A DNA stretch of 64,000 nt, taken from positions 36,622,452 to 36,686,451 of the forward strand of contig CM072519.1 of the NCBI GenBank assembly GCA_036898135.1. Direction: 5' to 3'. The notes under the pieces were generated by a model. That model was not told the DNA's origin and did no database searches. It was given only the letters and a program-made list of their open reading frames with translations. This DNA comes from Oncomelania hupensis. Its lineage: Eukaryota; Mollusca; Gastropoda; Littorinimorpha; Pomatiopsidae. Below are positions 1-11,674 of the stretch, piece after piece; within the stretch, counting starts at the first letter, position 1, and each line of letters opens with the position of its first letter. Both the position numbers and the translations under genes were made by a program.

Positions 1-39
1 TTTTGGTGGAGGATGAGTCGAGAAAGAGAGAGATATATT

Positions 40-42
<3 letters not shown>

Positions 43-105
<63 letters not shown>

Positions 106-413
106 TGGCAGATGGGTGTAAATCGAGCGGGGTAAATTTTGCCGGAGGGTCGCAACTCAGTCCTATACTAGTGAGCATTTGCAGAGTTCTGGTAAAAATG
201 TCTGCTCAGTCCTTAGCTCTTTTTGTATGAGGTGGTGTTTAGAGTCTTGAGCGGCACACAGTCATCCGTCAAACCCTTGACGTCTTCTTGAACTCACCTA
301 GAGCGTGCTCAGCTGAAGTTCACGGTGGCCAACCATCACAGAGAAAAAAACAAGGGAGAGAGAGAGAGAGAGAGAGAGAACAAGGGGAGAGAGAGAAAGA
401 GAGAAAGATAAAA

Positions 414-509
<96 letters not shown>

Positions 510-860
510 TAATTAAAGTAGAACTGATAGAGAGGGCGAGTTTTTGGAATTAAGACCAAGGGGGTCCCTGGGGAGTGGGTAGTAACATGGGCTAGCATGA
601 GAGAGCATGCGCGAGAGAGAGTGGGGGTGGGGGGCCCTAGCGAGCGCACAAGAAAGATCAAGAGTGCTGAATTAAAAGAGAGCGAGCAAGAGAGAACGAG
701 ATAGAGCGAGAGAGAGAGAGAAAGAGAGAGAGAGAGAAAGAGAGAGAGACGTGGGTAAGGGAGGGGAGAGGGAAAGGCGGGTAGGCTTTGGGAAGGATAA
801 TACCATGGCGAAGAGATTCTTGGAGTCAAGTAAGAGAGAGAGAGAGAAAGACCAGGCAGG
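43..860. repeat. GA-rich microsatellite block
   Basis: A nearly pure (GA)n run lies at 43-101, a second at about 346-508, and imperfect GA-rich sequence continues to about 860. The open frames here in both directions (Arg-Glu and Ser-Leu polymers) are translations of the dinucleotide repeat. It lies about 1.5 kb or more upstream of the FoxF start codon; no function is visible. Confidence 0.95.
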
Positions 861-2292
861 GAAATGGTTGGAAGCGCTCTTTCCACACGAAATGGCGCAT
901 AAAGGAAGACAAGGCTAATGACCGTCTCCCATTTCGCTAACAGACTTAGCAGATAGGCTTTGTCAGACTCGTTAGCTGGCGCCTTCCTCGCTTGTGAAAT
1001 ACGCTTTGGCTCTGTACCTACACTACACAGTGAGAATCTTCTCTTTTTTTTCTCCCTCCTTTACTGGTGTACCGAGAAGACTGCTCTATGCTTCTTGGCA
1101 ACAAGGATTTCTCTAGCATCTTGGCAACATAGGGATTTTTTTAAGCTCTTTTCGGCTTCTTTCTCTTTTCCCCGTCTTCATGCCTCTTTCTCACTCTTCA
1201 GTCTCCTTTGACTCGTAAATTAGTTTGAATGCCGGCTATCTACGGAACCCGTTTCGTCTTATCTTCTTCGGTTGCGCTCTGCCAAGACGGATTGGATGCT
1301 AAGGAGGTTGCGGGGCTGGCTGTAAAGTAGCTGCTAAAGAGAGATTGCCTGTAAAGCGACATACAAATAGAGGAAAGTGAGAAAAGAAAACAGTGTTGAA
1401 TGACCACAAGGGAAACAAGATCTGCTGGTTCTGTGACTGACAAGAAAACTCCAAATTTGAGAAACAAATGTTAAAAGTGTGATCTTTTTTAACGCGTACC
1501 TCTCACTAAAAGACGATTTTGGACAGTACAAACTGGAAAGTGCGATCTTTGAAAAAAACACGTGTTACCTAATTTCTACAAAGAAAGAGAAGCTCCAATA
1601 AGAGAAGTTCCTCTTTGAAATACAACAACTGTAAGTGATTGATTCTGTTATATAAAGTGTGCACTACTAATTCTACAGATATGGGAGACGGGGTGTGTTG
1701 TATCAAATAAAGAACAATAGGGTTCGGAAGGTAGCAACATTATTTATGTTATAATATTAATGACCAGTAGTCAGTACAGAACAAGAATAACTACACCTTA
1801 AACAGAACAATTTTGAGCATTTTGACGAGTTTTATTGTATGTAGTCTGTGATTGATATGCAGTAATTAAATCGCATAAAATTCTGTGTAAGTATTTTTCG
1901 TCATATTAAACTGAGATAATCGATAGTATTCTGTTATGATTTTAATTCGTTGAATCCATGGATTGTAGTTTTCACTATTGCATAGAGAGAATGAGACGGT
2001 ATACAGTGTAATAAATACTTTCTGCTGCCTTCTACGCTGCCTTAAGAAAATAATTATGTGCCTTAAAAGTTAAAGTAGTTTTGTTTGTCTACACTAGAAT
2101 ATAGAGAGGAAAATGGAAAAACAAGTTATGCAATGACTGTACATCTGGTTTATATTTTGAAGCCAACTGTTTGACACTATCCTACGCTTTGCGCACACAG
2201 TGTAAAGAATTCAACCTCTGGATGGTTTAACGATCTGATAATATTATATTTTCATCACGACAATAGACCGTTGATGGATGCACTGTGATCCT
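861..2292 (+). other. 5' flank / probable 5' UTR region of FoxF
   Basis: This is non-repetitive, AT-leaning sequence between the GA block and the FoxF coding start. No protein-like frame is recognisable; short frames at 960-1561 have no family resemblance. The FoxF transcription start should lie here or in an upstream exon, but the sequence does not fix it. Confidence 0.5.
1649..1657 (+). promoter_or_regulatory. TATA-like motif TATATAAAG
   Basis: This good TATA consensus lies about 700 nt upstream of the first FoxF ATG. If used, transcription would start near 1680 and give a 5' UTR of roughly 670 nt. In AT-rich DNA such a motif can occur by chance, and no initiator or downstream element was confirmed. 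Confidence 0.25.
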
Positions 2293-2347
2293 ATGTTGAC
2301 CTTGTGAGGGTGATTGTATGTTGACCTGGTTGACCTTGTCACAGTGA
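2293..2347 (+). promoter_or_regulatory. Two short upstream ORFs before FoxF
   Basis: ATG at 2293 opens a four-codon frame (MLTL) ending at TGA 2305-2307. ATG at 2318 opens a nine-codon frame (MLTWLTLSQ) ending at TGA 2345-2347, only 5 nt before the first in-frame FoxF ATG. The same stretch repeats TTGACCT several times. If this lies in the mature 5' UTR the uORFs could lower translation of FoxF; that is inference. Confidence 0.45.
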
Positions 2348-2352
2348 CCTTC

Positions 2353-2920
2353 ATGACAGCCAACATGATGGATTGCGAGCTGGAGCGGAAGCCGTTTGAC
2401 GGCACCAACGTCCTCATGTCCCAGACCCCCCACCACCACCTCTATCACCACCCCCACTCCGTGCCCCTCTCCCACACACACTCTTCCCTTTCCGCCACCT
2501 ACCCCCACCTCCACCACCCCCATCTCCATCAGGAGCAGCTACAGCACTACCAGCAACAGCATCATCAGCACCATCAGCAACAACAACTACAACAACAGCA
2601 ACAACCACAGCAGCTACCACAAACTTCTCTCAGCAGCCATCATCACCAAGCGAGTCAGCATCAGCATCATCATCATCATCATCAGCACGACAACCACGAC
2701 AACTTGGACGCTTTGGCCAGTGGCCTGGCTCACACGACGTCTTCGGGCAACACTAACACAACCGCCACCGGCAATAGCAGCGACAACAACAACGTCAGCA
2801 GTGACAAGAACAGTAAACCAATAAGTGGCATGGTGGAGCCCAAGCTTGAACCCGAGCAAGCTGACAGTGGTGGAGAGTCGCCCAGCACAACCACCAACAA
2901 CCCTGAGTCCCCTGCTGAAG
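2353..2920 (+). CDS. FoxF: FoxF exon 1 (N-terminal region)
   Basis: This first coding exon gives residues 1-189 plus the first base of codon 190. An in-frame stop at 2311-2313 bounds the frame upstream, so the first ATG is 2353; ATGs at 2365 and 2368 are also possible. The 2368 ATG has the best context (A at -3, G at +4), whereas 2353 has T at -3. The product is very rich in His and Gln (polyHis and polyGln runs around residues 26-120), then Ser/Thr/Asn-rich, with an acidic stretch (KLEPEQ) near the end. No domain lies here, as is usual for forkhead N termini. The exon ends GCTGAAG|GTAAAT, a strong donor in phase 1. The low-complexity composition is typical of a transcription-factor flank. 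The assignment rests on phase-compatible splicing to the forkhead exon rather than on homology of this part. Confidence 0.85.
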
Positions 2921-4308
2921 GTAAATTGCACTATTACATAACGATACAGCAGTAAAGCAGTCATAGCAATAATTAAATATATATATAGGTTTTGTTTAGA
3001 TAATTCTATTTGTGTATAAATGTTTGTTCATTTTAATTAATTTATTTTAATTTTATGTTAATATGTTTATAATTTAATATGTTGTCTAAATCACAGATGT
3101 GAATAGACGTTAAAATACATAAATAAATGAGTAAATAAATAAATAAATAAGTCATAACAATAATATTTCTCACTCACATAAAATAGGTTATTCAAGGTAG
3201 GCTACAGGTTGTCGGTGCAGATTCAAAATGTAATCAGTTTTCCTCTAAATGGGTGTGAATGAAGTAAATAAATAAACAACATATAAATGCATTAAAATAA
3301 ATAAATAATGTAAATTAATAATGTAAATAAATTAAGAAAATATATTTACAAATAATATAAATAAATAAATAACTAAATTAATGTTTAGGTTTAACAGTTA
3401 ACATATCGATATAAACATCGGATAAATTAAATAGCACATGGACTTTTCAGATTTTTTAACCAATGCATTTGATTGTAATAAACCCTCTACTTTACACTTT
3501 CGAAAAAAAATCATATACGATCACACACAAGCACTAATAAAATGCGATATTACCAGGTATATTAGCACAAATAATATAAAAACGCTTAAACAACAGACAA
3601 GTTGAAACGTTTTATAGATTTTGTTTATAACGCAAACTAAAACTTTTATTGGAAAAAAAACAACCACAACTTTACGATAAAGATATTGTCCAGGAATATC
3701 TTGAAAGCTTGCGTAATAGTTGGTAACGGGACCAGTGTAATGATAGACGTCTGTTGATTACTTTAACTATAAAGAAAGTGTCTATAAGAAGAAATAATCT
3801 GAGAAGTCCTGTGTACCTCTTTGGTTTCTCATATGCCTATTATTTATGTAAAACAAACGAAGATGCAGAGGACAGTTTTGTTACCGAACACTGACCATGT
3901 GTCTTCAGTTCCTTGTTCTAAATGTGTCGGCTATATGCATAAAGAACAAAAATATAATCTTTGTTCATAAAATAGCGACGCACATACACTCGCTCACACA
4001 GCGACCATTAGCTAAATATGTGCAAACTACTTTTACTAATCCGTGCCTAGAATAGAAATGAAAAGAAGAGAGACAGAATAAGATGTATACTTAATACTTC
4101 ACAAAGCCAGTTTGGCGGTTCGTTTACTTATTTTAGGCCTTTGTAAACATGTAAAATTCGCAAATAGATAATCATGGTTGGCAAACTTGTGACAATGGTA
4201 TTAGAAAAAGTGAATATAAACTAAAATAAATAAATAAATAAATTAATTAATTAAATACTTAGATCGCTGCGTTCCGAGTTGGATAGAAGAACAAAAAAAG
4301 CGCGTTAC

Positions 4309-4379
4309 TACTACTACTACTAATACTGCTGCTGCTGCTACCACTACTACTACTACTATTACTACTATTACTACTACTA

Positions 4380-4410
<31 letters not shown>

Positions 4411-4470
4411 CACTACTACTACTACTACTAAGAAGAAGAAGAAGCAGAAGAACAAGAAGAAGAAGAAAAG

Positions 4471-4541
<71 letters not shown>

Positions 4542-4563
4542 GTGGTTGTTGTTATTGTTGTTA

Positions 4564-4656
<93 letters not shown>

Positions 4657-4788
4657 TCCCGAGCGAAAGCTGGGGAACAATTGTTTTTGGCTCTGTCCGT
4701 CACTTCTTCTTCTCCTCCTTTCTTCATTCTCATCCTCCTCCTCCTCCTCATCATCATCATCATCATTATCATCATCATTATTATTAAA
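4309..4788. repeat. Compound triplet microsatellite (CTA, AAG, ATT, ATC)
   Basis: Successive arrays of (CTA/TAC)n, (AAG)n, (ATT)n in two long blocks (4472-4541 and 4569-4656), then (CTC)n and (ATC)n. A short unique block at 4657-4706 interrupts them. The Val, Asn, Ile and Tyr homopolymer frames here are repeat artefacts. Confidence 0.95.
4657..4706 (+). mobile_element. Family E head fragment
   Basis: TCCCGAGCGAAAGCTGGGGA followed by an A/T-rich step and TTTTTGGCTCTGTCCGTC matches the head of the repeat at 25187 and, inverted, at 36488. Like those copies it lies next to an (ATT)n array. Only about 50 bp survive between two microsatellites. Confidence 0.65.
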
Positions 4789-5834
4789 TCGTCTAAAACT
4801 GTTCAATCTTGATTGTAATGTATTTATTTATTGTTTCTTCACTAAATTATTTATTTTTCTTTATTTATTCATATTTAATTATTTATTTAAATATACAAAC
4901 AAGAAGTCTATTTGTAAAACTCTTCCCCATTCCCCTGTCCACAAAACCCATCCAACACTCCTTTCCCGGAAGTTTAAAACTTAATACTTTACGTATTCTA
5001 TGAATCAGTCAATCAGTCAGTCGGGGAAAAAAACACAACTAAATCCAGCAATTACTGAAATATAAAAACTATCAACAGTTAAAGTAATTATCGTAATTTT
5101 CATTCTCTGCGTTTTCGGTAAACTCAACTTCGTCTTCTTGAATTTACTATGCCTATAAGCTCGGTAAACAATACAGAGTGAATGTATCAATTTATTTACT
5201 ATTACGTGGGGTAGGTTTCCAGTGCATTCCGTGAAAACTGAGATCATTCTAACTTTATTTTTCGCATCCTCTCACAAGCAAAACTGAATTTTAGAAAAAA
5301 AAACAACAACAACAAAACAACGTGCTTGTTTGCAAAAAAATGAGAAAAAGCAACAAAACCAACAACAAACAATAGCAACAACAACTGTTTACCCTTCTTC
5401 ATTAGTTTCTTCGCTCGCTCTCTCTCTCTCTCTCTCTCGCTCTCGCTCTCTCTCTCATCATTAATTTGTGATTATGTTGCTGTATTTAATTGGTGATCAT
5501 ATTGTTGAATTTCAATAAACAGCTTACAGCTATACTGGATAGCTTAATAACGTATATCTAGCGCTGTAAAATTAATAGTCAGAAAAATAACATGATCTTT
5601 AAAATATTTAAATATTTGAAAATGTATTTTTTTTATTTCTTTATTTATTTTTCATATTTTATAGGTGATACTATTACATAATGAGATATAAAGCCTTCAG
5701 AATTTGAATTAATATTTTTATTTAAAAAAAATATTATTCTAATTTACCAAGCAATAAAAAGAGTGAGAAAATTTTTTTGTAGGAGTACATTCATGGAACA
5801 CCAAAGTTTCAAAACATGTAGTTTGAGCTTGTTT

Positions 5835-7165
5835 ACAACCCTCCTATCCTATCCTATCTCGTAACTCGAAAGTCGTTGTGGCACCACAGATGATCGTTTA
5901 AGACGCGTACTGCATCTTTCTCAGTCATCAGCAACCCTCAAGGCTTCGCTCAGTGTCAAGCCAGTCCATTCTCGAATGTTGTCCTCCCACCTCTTCTTCT
6001 GTCTCCCTCTTCTTCTGCCTCCTTACACCGTGCCTTGCAGTATGATCTCTGCAAGCTTGATGCTCGGGTAACGTGGCCATACTATCGAAGTTTCAGTTTC
6101 TTCACCACTGTGAGCATGTCATCGTGTTGTCCAATGGCTTTTGTGATGGTCGGTCGGACTTCGTCGTTGGTGATGTGCTGGATATAAGAAATGCCCAGAA
6201 GTCTTCTGTAGCACCTCATCTCCATGCTTTGTATTCTTCGTTGTAGGTCTGCTGTGGGAGTCCATGTTTCGCAAGCGTATAGGAAGATGGAGATGACAAG
6301 GGAGCGCAGCAGCCTTACTTTGAAGTGTAGACTGATGGTCCTATCTTTCCAAATGGGTTTCAACCTTGTGAGGGCAGCAGTTTATTTTGCGATCCTGGAG
6401 AGGACTTCCTGTCGGGACCCATTGTCTGATACAATGGCTATTAAATATTTGAAGCTATGCACTGTGTTGAGGGATTGGCCTTGGACTTTGATGTTCGTGT
6501 TGATGTCATTGGTGTTGTTGGTCATCATTTTGGTCTTCTCTCCACTTATTTTTATTCCAAAGGCTCTGGAGGTGGTGTCAAGCCTCTGTATAAGCTGTTC
6601 AAGTTCTTGTTCCTCTCCACCCTATCCATCAATGTCATCCGCAAAACGGAGGTTGGAGATAGCTCTGCCCCCTATATTGACTGTGCCTTCGTGATCTGCA
6701 AGGGCATCTGACATGATGCGCTCCCGGAAGATGTTGAAGAGTGTTGAATAGAGTAGACATCCTTGACGCAGGCCGATTTGTTGTTCTGAATCAGTTCCCG
6801 ATGGCGCTGTTATGGAGGACTGCATTGGTAGTCTTGTCATACAGGCTTTTGATGACTTCAATAATGTTAGGGCTGATGTTGTACATTCTCATGTTTGCCC
6901 ACAGAGCTGCATGCCAGACTCGGTCAAACGCTTTCTTGAAGTCCACAAGCACATGATATAGATGTTGTTGGTGCGGTAGGCATTTCTTGCAGATTATTCT
7001 GAGGTTGAAAATTTGCTCAGTGGTACTTCGCCCTGGCCTGAATCCTGCTTGTTCTTCAGCTATGATTTGTTCAGCTTGGGGTTTCATTCTGTTGGGTATT
7101 CTTTTCATGAGGACCTTGCTGAGATGGCTGATGAGGCTGATGGTGCTGTAATTTTCATACTTGCA
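5835..7165 (-). pseudogene. 5'-truncated non-LTR retrotransposon (LINE), copy 1
   Basis: Read on the - strand this encodes the central and C-terminal part of a LINE reverse transcriptase. Visible motifs are YENYSTISLISHLSKV, AGFRPGRSTTEQIFNLR, LVDFKKAFDRVWHAALW, LRQGCLL and the catalytic FADD (near 6630). The C-terminal part contains FLYACETWTPTADLQRR and MEMRCYRRLLGISY. The element begins abruptly at about 7165 (5' truncation, no endonuclease). It is broken by a frame change between the DFKKAFD and RQGCLL segments and by a stop directly after FADDIDG. Its 3' end is a (GGATA)n-type tail at about 5841-5858. It is dead and antisense to FoxF within intron 1. The clade was not determined. Confidence 0.9.
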
Positions 7166-7784
7166 ACCAATATCTGTTAAACATATTTTAAATAAATGTC
7201 TTATTTTGGTTCTGTTATATAAAGAAAATAATGTCGATGTAAATAGTCAAGAATCAATTGACATTTTGTTGATTAGCCCAGCAATGAAAGATATTGCCCG
7301 TAAAATTTCCATGTCTGCAGTTGGTAAACTTCTATAGGACTGATTATATAGGATTATAGTTCAACTTTAAATTGTTAGTTGTTATTATATGTTTGTGTGT
7401 CCATGCTTAAGAACAACGGTATGGTCTAAAATCACATGTCAAAAAGACATTAAAATAAATTATTGAGTTGTATTTATTGTTAACTACTAATACTTAATAG
7501 TTATATGTATGTTGCTAAATAGATGTTTATTTGTATCTTGATACAGTTTTTGCTGTAGTAAAGGGCCAAGATATTAAAAGATGTTTGTTTATTTTGTTGT
7601 TGTTACAATGGTTTAGACTTACATGGGGAATTGCTTTGTTGTCACATTAAAATATTATACATGTATATTGGGCAATCGTTGCACAGCCCGACTTCTAACT
7701 AAGTTTTGAATTTTAGGTATCTCTACCTTGTTGCGTAAACAAACAGCTGTACACACTTTCGCTGCTGTACTAATAATATATATT

Positions 7785-7872
7785 TACAATACAGTACAGT
7801 ACAATACAGTACAATACAATACATCCTTATTGTCCAACTTTCACATTATACATTAAAGCGGAAAATTTCCTT
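7785..7872 (-). mobile_element. Retroposon 3'-tail fragment (family J)
   Basis: On the - strand AATGTATAATGTGAAAGTTG is followed by GACAATAAGGATG and a pentanucleotide (TATTG)n tail. A close relative lies at about 41473-41553 in the opposite orientation with the same core and tail. A shared core plus a simple-sequence tail suggests the 3' end of a SINE or LINE; the rest of the element is absent. Confidence 0.5.
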
Positions 7873-7963
7873 TGGCATTGACTGCAAACTTTACATAAAA
7901 TAAATAAATGAACAAAAATACAATGTTACAAGCTTACAGGACCAGTAGAAAATATTCTTTCTC

Positions 7964-8086
<123 letters not shown>

Positions 8087-8883
8087 AACGATGCACATGC
8101 GTCAACGCACACATGTACATTTACACTGGCCCTGTTACACTCACAATACAATAAAGCTAAAACAAGAACAAACATATAAAATATTAATATAGGCACATAA
8201 CTGACACATTAATAAACGAATGTGCCGATTTATAATAAAACCGTACATTCTGAATGAGGTCGTGTTTAAGATTAATTTTTTTTCTTCCCGCCGATTGGTG
8301 AATTTGTGAAAGAATCCGCTATGCTGAAATGTGAGATCTTGAGGACCTTTAAGTTAAAAAAGTTAGTTTTATATTAAACTAATCTATCTATTAAACAACT
8401 TAAAAGTAATAAATGTTTGTTTTTAAAATAAAAGTATCATTATTTGAGTCTTACAGATACCGCTAATATCCACTGAAATACGTCAACTCAATAAAAACGT
8501 AATTATTACACTTTTAGAGAAAGCATCTATGTAGCCTACTGTCAGTTTCTCTTTACGCGCATAATTTTTTTTAAAGTAATTAAATAAATCAATAAATAAA
8601 ATATTCAATCATGGGATTATTAGGAGGTGATTGTAAATTTTGTTTATTTAACACATATTTCTTTAAAACCGGCTTTTGGATTTATATTATAATTATCTAC
8701 GATTATGTAAATTCCTTTGTTTGAAGTAATGCAGATGTTTTGTATTTTATTTTATAATTTAGTAACAATACAACTCCGACCAACCTAACTATACCTAAAA
8801 GAAACAAAACGCTAAACTAAACTAAAAATTGATGAAAATGAACTTTAATTAATTAATTAATTAATTAATTAATGTGCTTGCAG

Positions 8884-9082
8884 GAGGAGCTACGGGTGAC
8901 GACGACAAGAGCAACGGCAACAACAACGGTCAGAAGAAGAACGGAGTTGGGGCGAGGCGGTCGGAAAAACCACCCTATTCTTATATCGCCCTCATCGTTA
9001 TGGCTATCCAGGCCTCCCCCACCAAGAGATGCACACTCAGTGAGATCTATCAGTTTCTGCAACAGCGATTTCCGTTCTTCAG
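8884..9082 (+). CDS. FoxF: FoxF exon 2 (forkhead, N-terminal half)
   Basis: Codes for residues 190 (split) to 255 plus two bases of Arg256. The acceptor is TTGCAG|GAGGAGC; G from exon 1 plus GA restores a Gly codon. The donor is TTCTTCAG|GTATGT, phase 2. After a Gly/Asp/Asn-rich linker (190-213) comes the forkhead start, [16 protein letters not shown] (217-232). Helix 2 sequence [16 protein letters not shown] follows at 240-255. These are the helix 1 and helix 2 segments of the winged-helix domain. SPTKR before [10 protein letters not shown] is the form seen in the FoxF class. The intron interrupts the domain just before the recognition helix. Confidence 0.97.
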
Positions 9083-9441
9083 GTATGTGTTATTTGTTTT
9101 GGTTAAATTATTTTTTCTCGAATCCCTCCATCGCTCACGCACTCCGCCCTCTCCTCATTCCTCCTGTCCTCTTTCTCGCCTTTTCTCACTCTGCCCTTAT
9201 TCATTACCGCTCAATGTTTGGGGAAAAAGCAACATTGTCTTAAAGATTGAAAACAAAAATTAAAAAAAACAACACATAAATATGACAACAATACTTTTAC
9301 GGCAACGATATTTGTCGTTCCGCCCCTTCTCACTAAAATGCTCAGAATAGAAAAAACGTCATGCCACACGCAATTAAAAAAAATAATATAAAATAAAATG
9401 AAAAATAATTAAATTAAATACAATTAATTTAATAGCATCCT

Positions 9442-9444
<3 letters not shown>

Positions 9445-9532
<88 letters not shown>
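9445..9532. repeat. (ATT)n microsatellite
   Basis: About 29 perfect ATT units in intron 2, flanked by AT-rich sequence. Confidence 0.97.
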
Positions 9533-9635
9533 ATTAAATACAATACAATCGCATTAAATTTACTAAATTAAATGAAAATTAAATAGAATCAAATAAATTT
9601 AACAATTGATTGGAAGTGAGTGTGGGAATTATATA

Positions 9636-9720
9636 TAAGATAAGATAAGATAAGACAACTTTATTATCTTTTACAAGAAATTACATTGTGGTGTACAATT
9701 ACAATCAACAACGAATAAAC
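9636..9720. repeat. (AAGAT)n plus possible retroposon tail
   Basis: Four tandem AAGAT-type units are followed by ACAACTTTATTATCTTTTAC and ACAAGAAATTACATTGTGG. A pentamer run next to a non-simple core resembles the 3' end of a retroposon read from its tail. No second copy in the window confirms it. Confidence 0.35.
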
Positions 9721-9884
9721 ATCACAATAATAATAACAACAATCATAATGACAATGAGGATAAAAATGCACAGTCTCATATGAATAGAATTACACTTATG
9801 CATGCTAACATATATATAATCTACATAATAATTTGATTAAATATATTGTAGGGATAAATGATAACTCAATAACAATAAGATATA

Positions 9885-10365
9885 CAGTGGAGTCCGGGTA
9901 TAACGAATCTCAAGGGGGGGGGGAATTTCGGGTTCGTTACAAGCGGGATTCGCTGTAGAGATTTGTACTGTAAACGGAAGTACACACCGGTGATGAGTAC
10001 ACATCACAACATACAGTACGTAGATCGATCCAGGCCTACGAAGTTTATCAACAATGACTTCATTCAAGGCTATTTATAGCAGCCAATGACAGTTATGACT
10101 TCAAGGCCTGGTTGACCTATGTACGAACTGGCATGCTTCTGCTGCTGTTCGTTATTGGCGATGAGCCAATTGAGGCAAAGTAGGCCAAGGGAATACACAA
10201 AGGGTTCGTTACAAGCGGAGATTCGTTATTTGCCTAGCTGGATTTGTTCGTTATAGGAAGGGATTAAATAGTAAGACAAAGAAGGGAGTGTGTCGGGAAA
10301 TGGATAGTAGTACGCTAATCGCGGGTGTTCGTTATTCCAAGGTTCGTTATAGGTGGACTCCATAG
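9885..10365. mobile_element. pogo/Tc1-like MITE with terminal inverted repeats
   Basis: The left end is CAGTGGAGTCCGGGTATAAC (9885) and the right end, read inverted, is CTATGGAGTCCACCTATAAC (10365). These imperfect terminal inverted repeats of about 25 bp share TGGAGTCC and TATAACGAA. TTCGTTA recurs several times near both ends. TA precedes the left end; AA follows the right, so the TA duplication looks mutated on one side. At 481 bp with no transposase frame it is a non-autonomous element. CAGTGGA-type ends are characteristic of pogo-like members of the Tc1/mariner superfamily. Confidence 0.75.
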
Positions 10366-10974
10366 AATGTTTTATTAAGTAAGAAATGTATTTATTAAAT
10401 TATATATTTTACTCATGTTCGTCCTATCTATTAATTTATTAATTCGTTTTTAGTGACCAATATAGATCAGATGGTCGAATCCATACATTCAATACTGTTT
10501 GACTGTAAATTGAAAATATGCCTATATTCTTTGTTTGTTTGTCGGAACACATCTGTAATGGAATGTTTGTAAAAGAACACGTTTTTTTCTTTCTCTCTTT
10601 TTTTTTCCACTTTCTTTCTGTTTTTATTTCCTTTCAATATTTTTGTATCTGCTTATTTATGGTATATTATATGGATTTTCTCATCTATATATATAAATTG
10701 CTTAGCCGGAAGTCCTTCTTCGGCTCTACTATAAAGTTTGTCCGGTATGGAAGCTGATCTGGGCAGGTGCTGGCCGCTGCGGATCGGCCTGCTGTGTGCT
10801 CAAAACCAGCGAAATCGTTATAGCCGACATTTCCTTACCGAACGTTTAACCGTTTCTGAGATAAATAAATAAACAAAATGTCCACAAACTGCAATAGCCT
10901 CATTCCGCGCGCTTCCATTAAAAATCAAATTGAGGTTTCAGCATGTTTTCCCATATAGACCAAAAAATTGATGG

Positions 10975-11080
10975 ACTTTCTAGGAAGCCTTGGTAGCTTA
11001 CTTTGTAAAACATCCTCCTACCGTGCAAGGCGACCCAAGTTCGAATCTCACGCGGGTCTTTTTTTTTTTTTACACTACAA
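10975..11080 (+). mobile_element. tRNA-like SINE fragment (family H)
   Basis: TTGGTAGCTTACTTTGTAAA resembles a tRNA gene 5' half, and AAGTTCGAATCTCACGCGGG resembles a B box with T arm. A T-run follows, then an (ATT)n array. The spacing fits a tRNA-derived head, but the cloverleaf looks imperfect and there is no other copy in the window. Confidence 0.45.
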
Positions 11081-11094
11081 TATTGATATTTTTC

Positions 11095-11095
<1 letters not shown>

Positions 11096-11152
<57 letters not shown>

Positions 11153-11174
11153 TATAAACTACTACTACTAATAA

Positions 11175-11262
<88 letters not shown>

Positions 11263-11331
11263 CTTATATCAAATTTTCTTTTAAAACCTTGGTGTTTTTT
11301 ATGATTTCTATTTGTATTATTCTATATTCAA

Positions 11332-11422
<91 letters not shown>

Positions 11423-11546
11423 TATAAACTAATAATAATAATTATTATTATTATAATAACAATAATATTATAATATCTTATATCAAATTTTATTTTAAAA
11501 CCTTGGTGTTTTTTCTGATTTCTATTTGTATTACAGTATTCTATAT

Positions 11547-11629
<83 letters not shown>

Positions 11630-11665
11630 ATTATTATTATTATTATTATTATTATTACTACTACT
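11096..11665. repeat. Duplicated block of (ATT)n arrays
   Basis: Four (ATT)n arrays (about 11096-11152, 11177-11261, 11335-11422 and 11550-11665) are separated by repeated unique blocks. TTTATAAACTA occurs near 11152 and 11421. The segment starting ATCTTATATCAAATTTT and running through AAAACCTTGGTGTTTTTT to CTATATTCA occurs at about 11262-11334 and 11474-11549. The spacers are near-identical, so this is a recent tandem duplication that included the microsatellites. Confidence 0.9.
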
Positions 11666-11674
11666 ACTACTACC

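Noticed and set aside
2396..2964. Alternative frames across FoxF exon 1 on both strands
   Set aside because: They are shadows of the CAN-rich coding exon; only the chosen frame splices in phase to the forkhead.
6082..7108. Working reverse-transcriptase gene
   Set aside because: The frame is broken at least twice, there is no endonuclease domain, and it starts inside the RT; it is a truncated dead LINE.
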